The notes beneath the pieces are model-generated. The model saw only the letters and a list, made by a program, of their open reading frames with translations, was not told where the DNA came from and searched no databases. This document shows, piece after piece, positions 60,055 to 64,000 of a stretch of 64,000 nucleotides of DNA. Numbering within the stretch: the stretch's first letter is position 1; each line of letters starts with the position of its first letter. Source of the DNA: Pseudoalteromonas sp049257235 (GTDB lineage Bacteria; Pseudomonadota; Gammaproteobacteria; Enterobacterales; Alteromonadaceae); assembly GCF_049257235.1 (NCBI RefSeq), contig NZ_JBMMUF010000001.1, positions 62,001-126,000 of the forward strand. Reading direction: 5' to 3'. The position numbers were made by a program, and so were the translations under genes.

Positions 60055-61201
60055 TGATTAACTCCAATACAGCTTTTGCGGCTTGGCTGCTGGCATCACA
60101 GCGAATATTTTTATGAATGTCTGTAAAGCGTGCTACCAGCTCACTGTTATCACCGTATAAGCGCGGTTCCAGTGCTTCACATAATCTATCTACGTTACAT
60201 TCATGCTGCAAGTATTCAGGTACCAGCTCTTCATCAGCTAACAGATTGGGTAGTGAGAAATATTTAATGGTGAACGTAAACACATGTTGCACCATCCAGT
60301 AGGTCATCGGCTTTAGTTTATAACCGACTACCATAGGCTTTTTATACAGCATTCCTTCCAAAGATGCGGTGCCCGATGCCAATAAAATCGCATCACTGGC
60401 TTGCATAGCAATACTTGATTGGCCATCGAGTAAGATGGCATCCAAGTTGGGAGCATGTGCTTTTTGTAATTCTAAGAACTGCTGCTTTCGTGCATCGTTT
60501 ACCAAGGGTACAACGACTTTCAAGTCAGGGTTTTGCTGTTGCAGTCGCTCAGCAGTTTGTGCGTAGGTAGGTGTAAGTAAACCAACTTCAGAGCCACGGC
60601 TACCTGGCAATAACGCCAGCACTTTATCATCTTGTGATAATCCTAGTTGCTCGCGCGCAGCACGGCTGTCTTGCTGCACGGCGATATCATCAGCAAGGGT
60701 GTGCCCGACAAACGTACAAGGTACATTATGTTCATCATAAAATGCCTTTTCAAATGGCAGTAATGACAAGACTAGGTCTGTGGCTTTAGCTATTTTAAAG
60801 ATGCGCTTTTGACGCCATGCCCATACCGATGGGCTGACATAGTGAACTGTGGTGATCCCGGCCTGTTTAAGAGGCAGCTCTACACGCAAATTAAAATCAG
60901 GCGCATCGATGCCGATAAACACATCCGGTGGGTTATCAATAAAATGCTGCACCAAATGTTTACGAATTGAAAGCAAGCGAGGTAAACGAGACAACACCTC
61001 TACTAGCCCCATCACCGACAACTGCTCCATGTCAAATAAGCTCTTAACACCAAGCGCTTGCATGCGTGGACCGCCGATCCCCTCAAATTGAGCATCTGGA
61101 TGAGTTTTTAAAATCGCTTTAATTAGGCCTTCGCCGAGAATGTCACCTGACATCTCGCCAGCCACAATGCCGACACGTAAAGGTTTAGCTGTTGCGCACA
61201 T
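60044..61201 (-). CDS. lpxB: Lipid-A-disaccharide synthase
   Basis: About 385 residues if ATG 61201 is used; an ATG six codons earlier and a TTG are also in frame, and none has a clear ribosome binding site. Blocks RVGIVAGEMSGDILGEGLI, FEGIGGPRM, PPDVFIGIDAPDFNLRVE and VHYVSPSVWAWRQKRI are typical of LpxB, which joins two acylated glucosamine units in lipid A synthesis. Unusually, it is separated from lpxA by about 245 bp, a terminator and a plus-strand micro-ORF. Confidence 0.96.
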   Translation of the reverse strand: MCATAKPLRVGIVAGEMSGDILGEGLIKAILKTHPDAQFEGIGGPRMQALGVKSLFDMEQLSVMGLVEVLSRLPRLLSIRKHLVQHFIDNPPDVFIGIDAPDFNLRVELPLKQAGITTVHYVSPSVWAWRQKRIFKIAKATDLVLSLLPFEKAFYDEHNVPCTFVGHTLADDIAVQQDSRAAREQLGLSQDDKVLALLPGSRGSEVGLLTPTYAQTAERLQQQNPDLKVVVPLVNDARKQQFLELQKAHAPNLDAILLDGQSSIAMQASDAILLASGTASLEGMLYKKPMVVGYKLKPMTYWMVQHVFTFTIKYFSLPNLLADEELVPEYLQHECNVDRLCEALEPRLYGDNSELVARFTDIHKNIRCDASSQAAKAVLELINAN

Positions 61202-61234
61202 GAATGTGGGGATTCCCATTAACCACAATGATTA

Positions 61235-61263
61235 TTAACAGACTAGTCTACCCTGTTTATGAT
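61235..61263 (+). promoter_or_regulatory. Near-consensus promoter of the micro-ORF
   Basis: TTAACA, exactly 17 bp, TATGAT: four to five consensus matches in each box with ideal spacing. The spacer begins with the 8-bp palindrome GACTAGTC, which may bind a regulator. Confidence 0.7.
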
Positions 61264-61293
61264 GTGCTTAAAACCATGTCGTGGAGGAAATCT

Positions 61294-61350
61294 ATGCGTT
61301 TGAAAATCAGCACATTATTTAGTGTGATTTATAGACAACAAGACAAGTAG
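61294..61350 (+). CDS. Candidate 18-residue small protein
   Basis: ATG 61294 is preceded by GGAGG with a 6-base spacer, the ideal bacterial ribosome binding site, and the frame runs 18 codons (MRLKISTLFSVIYRQQDK) to TAG. The peptide has a basic start, a hydrophobic middle (about residues 4-13) and a polar end, as small membrane-associated peptides do. The unit has its own promoter upstream and a hairpin downstream (61400-61420). It runs opposite to lpxA and lpxB. A short ORF can arise by chance, so expression evidence is needed; it could also be a small RNA. Confidence 0.45.
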   Translation: MRLKISTLFSVIYRQQDK

Positions 61351-61393
61351 ATTTACTCGCAACGCGCCCAAAGCAGCGCTCAAATCACAGCCA

Positions 61394-61421
61394 TAAAAAA
61401 ACGCCGTCAATGACGGCGTTT
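61394..61421. terminator. Terminator between lpxA and the micro-ORF
   Basis: AACGCCGTCA/TGACGGCGTT, a 10-bp inverted repeat. On the minus strand it is followed by seven T and ends lpxA transcription; on the plus strand by TTTTCG, giving a weaker end for the micro-ORF unit. Confidence 0.85.
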
Positions 61422-61445
61422 TCGAAAACTAAACTCACAAACCGC

Positions 61446-62216
61446 TTAACGGATAATACCGCGGGTTGAGTTTACAACAGCATCGATCATTGGCTGAATT
61501 GCAGGAAATTGCTCAACTTCTTGTTGTAGTTGCGCAACTGCTTCTTCAGCTTTTAAGCCCTTACGGAATAGCGTTTTGTAGGCACGGCGCAGGGCCATGA
61601 TTTCATCGGCTTCAAAGCCGCGACGCTTCAATCCCTCTGTGTTAATTGCAACTGGACGCGCTGGTGTGCCTATGGTTGTAACATAAGGTGGAACATCCTG
61701 GTTTACGCCTGAATACATTCCGACAAATGCGTGTGAACCAATTTTACAAAATTGATGCACACCTGAGTTACCCGCTAAGATAACCCAATCACCAACATGA
61801 ACATGGCCGGCAACACTTGCGTTGTTGGCGAAAATAACGTTATCACCAATCACAGCATCATGCGCTACGTGGGTGTACGCCATAAAGAGGTTGTTACTGC
61901 CGATTTTAGTGATGCCTTCATCTTGAATCGTACCACGGTGGATAGTGGCACATTCGCGAATAATATTATTATCACCGATAATCAACTGCGTTGGTTCATC
62001 CTTGTACTTCTTATCTTGGCAAGCCTCGCCAACCGATGCGAATTGGTAAATGTGGTTGTTTTTGCCAATCTTTGATGGGCCTTTCACTACAACATGTGAC
62101 TCAATAATGGTGCCTGCACCGATTTCAACGTCATTGCCAATATAACTGTATGGGCCGACTTGAACATCATCAGCAAGCTTCGCACCTGGTTCGATAATTG
62201 CGGTAGGATGGATCAC
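61446..62216 (-). CDS. lpxA: UDP-N-acetylglucosamine acyltransferase
   Basis: 256 residues of left-handed parallel beta-helix with hexapeptide repeats (IHPTAIIEPGAKLADDVQVG, IGNDVEIGAGTIIESHVVV), the catalytic His region AYTHVAHDAVIGDNVI and a helical C-terminus (GLKRRGFEADEIMALRRAYKTLF). First step of lipid A synthesis. Follows fabZ by 2 bp. Confidence 0.97.
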   Translation of the reverse strand: MIHPTAIIEPGAKLADDVQVGPYSYIGNDVEIGAGTIIESHVVVKGPSKIGKNNHIYQFASVGEACQDKKYKDEPTQLIIGDNNIIRECATIHRGTIQDEGITKIGSNNLFMAYTHVAHDAVIGDNVIFANNASVAGHVHVGDWVILAGNSGVHQFCKIGSHAFVGMYSGVNQDVPPYVTTIGTPARPVAINTEGLKRRGFEADEIMALRRAYKTLFRKGLKAEEAVAQLQQEVEQFPAIQPMIDAVVNSTRGIIR

Positions 62217-62218
62217 GA

Positions 62219-62671
62219 TTAAAACTCTCTTCTAGCACACATTAATTCAGCACTACATACGACTTTGTCATCAACGCGCGCTTCGCCATAGAACTTCCAC
62301 ATGTTGCGGCGCTCTTTTAGAAACTTCACGTGTAGATGCATTGTATCGCCCGGCAGTACTGGCTGCTTGAAACGCGCATTGTCAATTGCTGCAAACAAGT
62401 ATAGCTCGTTCTCGCCACGATTTTCTGTGGTCTTAAAGCCTAATAAACCGGTTGCTTGAGCCATAGCTTCTAGGATCATGACACCTGGGAAGATAGGTTG
62501 ACCTGGGAAGTGACCTGTAAAAATAGGCTCGTTCATCGTCACGTTTTTAATCGCGTGCAGACTCTCTCCCGGCGTGTAATCCACCACTTTATCTACTAAA
62601 AGCATCGGATAACGGTGCGGCAGTAGACTCATGATCTCTTGAATATCTATGCTATTTAACTGATTAGCCAA
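62219..62671 (-). CDS. fabZ: 3-hydroxyacyl-ACP dehydratase FabZ
   Basis: 150 residues. Hot-dog fold with LLPHRYPMLLVDKVV, the catalytic His in FTGHFPGQPIFPGVMILEAMAQ, and FAAIDNARFKQPVLPGD. Dehydrates 3-hydroxyacyl-ACP in fatty acid elongation; located in the lpx cluster as in E. coli. Confidence 0.98.
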   Translation of the reverse strand: MANQLNSIDIQEIMSLLPHRYPMLLVDKVVDYTPGESLHAIKNVTMNEPIFTGHFPGQPIFPGVMILEAMAQATGLLGFKTTENRGENELYLFAAIDNARFKQPVLPGDTMHLHVKFLKERRNMWKFYGEARVDDKVVCSAELMCARREF

Positions 62672-62692
62672 CTTCTTTTCCTTAAAACAAAG

Positions 62693-63715
62693 TTAATCGT
62701 GTGATTTAAGCTCAGCCTCGATGGCTTTGAGTCGCTTGCTCATATCACCAATATTTCGTAAGTGTGCGATAGTACGGCGCCATTCCTTATTACTCACGTG
62801 CGGCAGACCCGAAGAGTATATACCTGGCTCACTAATACCGCTGGTAACCATACTTCGACCGGTTAACACCACTTGATCGCAAATCTCAACGTGACCAGTA
62901 ATACCGCTTAAACCACCAATTTGGCAATAACGCCCTATCTTAGTACTGCCTGCTATCACACTACAGCCTGCAATTGCAGTACCTTCACAAATTTCAACGT
63001 TATGCGCAATTTGGCATTGGTTATCGATAATCACGTTACTGTGAATAAGAGTATCGTCGATAGCACCACGGTCGATTGTTGTACTCGCTCCAATCTCTAC
63101 ATGATCGCCAATGATAACAGAGCCTAACTGCGGGATCTTCACCCACTGTCCGTGCTCATTAGCATAGCCAAAGCCATCAGAGCCAATCACTGTATTTGCT
63201 TGAACAAGGCAATGCTCACCTATTTTCACTTCATGGTATACAGTGACATGGTTCCAAAGTTTGGTATGGGCACCAATGTGCGCATTTTCACCAATAAAAC
63301 AATGAGAACCTATTTGCGCGTGTGCTTCAACAACTGCACCAGCCTCAATGACTACCATAGGGCCGATATTAGCTGAGTCGCTCACCTTGGCGTCAGGACT
63401 GATGACGGCACTGGGATGAATCCCTGAAGCAGAGGCTGGCGTGCTGTCTAGGTACTGAGCAAGCTTGGCGTAGGCAACATAGGGGTCTTTACATACTAGC
63501 TTATTGCCGTCGAAATACTGTGTATCGGCGGCACTGAGCATAACAGCACCTGCTTGGGTACTGGCCAGTTGACTACGGTACTTTTTATTGGCGAGGAAAC
63601 TAATATGTTTACCTTGCGCCTTTTCTAAAGTCTGAATGCCAGAAATAACTAAGGCGCCGTCTCCAACGAGCTCGGCACCTAAGTGTTCGGCTATATCAGC
63701 TAAGCTAATTGCCAT
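62693..63715 (-). CDS. lpxD: UDP-3-O-acylglucosamine N-acyltransferase
   Basis: 340 residues. N-terminal uridine-binding domain (about 1-100), then hexapeptide left-handed beta-helix (IHPSAVISPDAKVSDSANIG, GSDGFGYANEHGQWVKIPQLG, IDNQCQIAHNVEICEGTAIAG with catalytic His). Adds the N-linked acyl chain of lipid A. Follows skp by 2 bp. Confidence 0.97.
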   Translation of the reverse strand: MAISLADIAEHLGAELVGDGALVISGIQTLEKAQGKHISFLANKKYRSQLASTQAGAVMLSAADTQYFDGNKLVCKDPYVAYAKLAQYLDSTPASASGIHPSAVISPDAKVSDSANIGPMVVIEAGAVVEAHAQIGSHCFIGENAHIGAHTKLWNHVTVYHEVKIGEHCLVQANTVIGSDGFGYANEHGQWVKIPQLGSVIIGDHVEIGASTTIDRGAIDDTLIHSNVIIDNQCQIAHNVEICEGTAIAGCSVIAGSTKIGRYCQIGGLSGITGHVEICDQVVLTGRSMVTSGISEPGIYSSGLPHVSNKEWRRTIAHLRNIGDMSKRLKAIEAELKSHD

Positions 63716-63717
63716 TA

Positions 63718-64000
63718 TTACTTCTTACTTACGCGTTGAACCACTTTTTCTGAAAGATCAGTTACTTCTTTAGGGTTGAAGTAGATAGTGGCATCTTTAA
63801 GTTTCACTTCATCGTAGTCGCCATCTTTGGCTACTGCTTCAATCGCTTCGATGATTGTCTTTTGTAGTTTAGCTAATTCTTGATTTTGGCGCGCTTTAAT
63901 TTCTTGCTCTAACGGACGGCCTTTCTCAGCAAGCTCCTTTTGCATGCCTTGAATTTTGTCACGTAGTGCTGTTTTTTGCTCTTCGCTCATCGTAGTCGAC
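63718..64000 (-). CDS. skp: Periplasmic chaperone Skp (OmpH), C-terminal part
   Basis: The frame stays open to the window edge, so only the C-terminal ~90 residues are seen. They show a Lys/Glu/Gln-rich helix (RDKIQGMQKELAEKGRPLEQE, LQKTIIEAIEAVAKDGDYD) and the end DLSEKVVQRVSKK, typical of Skp, the trimeric periplasmic chaperone of outer-membrane proteins. Signal peptide and N-terminus lie outside. First gene visible of skp-lpxD-fabZ-lpxA. Confidence 0.9.
   Translation of the reverse strand, partial: STTMSEEQKTALRDKIQGMQKELAEKGRPLEQEIKARQNQELAKLQKTIIEAIEAVAKDGDYDEVKLKDATIYFNPKEVTDLSEKVVQRVSKK

Overview
This window looks like chromosomal DNA from a marine-type gammaproteobacterium. The gene set (RNase E with a long acidic tail, yejK-yejL-yejM, aceK, the Tol-Pal cluster, ruvCAB, aspS-DUF72-cmoA-cmoB, purM-purN, and skp-lpxD-fabZ-lpxA-lpxB-rnhB-dnaE-accA-tilS) together with DUF3334, DUF3014 and DUF3108 proteins and many c-di-GMP proteins fits the order Alteromonadales, perhaps near Pseudoalteromonas. 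That placement is inferred from gene content and moderate GC; no search was run.

Layout. 1-10 kb: end of rne, a lipase, yejK (-), yejL-yejM (+), a DUF4124 protein, aceK, a LysR regulator and a response-regulator diguanylate cyclase. 10.2-17.8 kb: a 7.4-kb integrative island inserted in the 3' end of tRNA-Ser(GGA), bounded by perfect 124-bp direct repeats. It carries a tyrosine integrase, an HNH-like zinc protein, a two-TM protein of unknown role, RNase HI, a serine recombinase and a nuclease-like protein with five zinc-ribbon repeats and a GIY-YIG-like end. It also has a non-coding stretch with three palindromes of shared geometry. 17.9-25 kb: nadA, five identical tRNA-Lys(UUU) genes and tolQ-tolR-tolA-tolB-pal-cpoB. 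The tolQ-ruvB gap holds a likely structured small RNA. 25.6-36 kb: ruvCAB, aspS, DUF72, DUF3334, cmoAB, purMN and a DUF3108 protein.

36-48 kb: a tonB-like gene followed by an ECF-type sigma factor and a probable anti-sigma partner. Next comes a signalling cluster on the minus strand: a REC-PAS-GGDEF-EAL protein, a Tat-exported solute-binding protein without any transporter, a hybrid kinase, and a second hybrid kinase with an HPt domain. The SRP RNA gene lies just upstream. 48-54 kb: DUF3014, a patatin-like phospholipase, a KefB-type antiporter and another diguanylate cyclase. 53-64 kb: the lipid A / fatty acid / replication cluster, all on the minus strand. In the unusually wide lpxA-lpxB gap a compact plus-strand unit has a near-consensus promoter, a strong ribosome binding site, an 18-codon ORF and a terminator hairpin.

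Best candidates for something new are the island (zinc-ribbon-repeat GIY-YIG-like protein plus matched palindromes), the ncRNA at 25.3 kb, the micro-ORF at 61.3 kb, and the binding-protein/double-kinase/c-di-GMP cluster at 38-48 kb.
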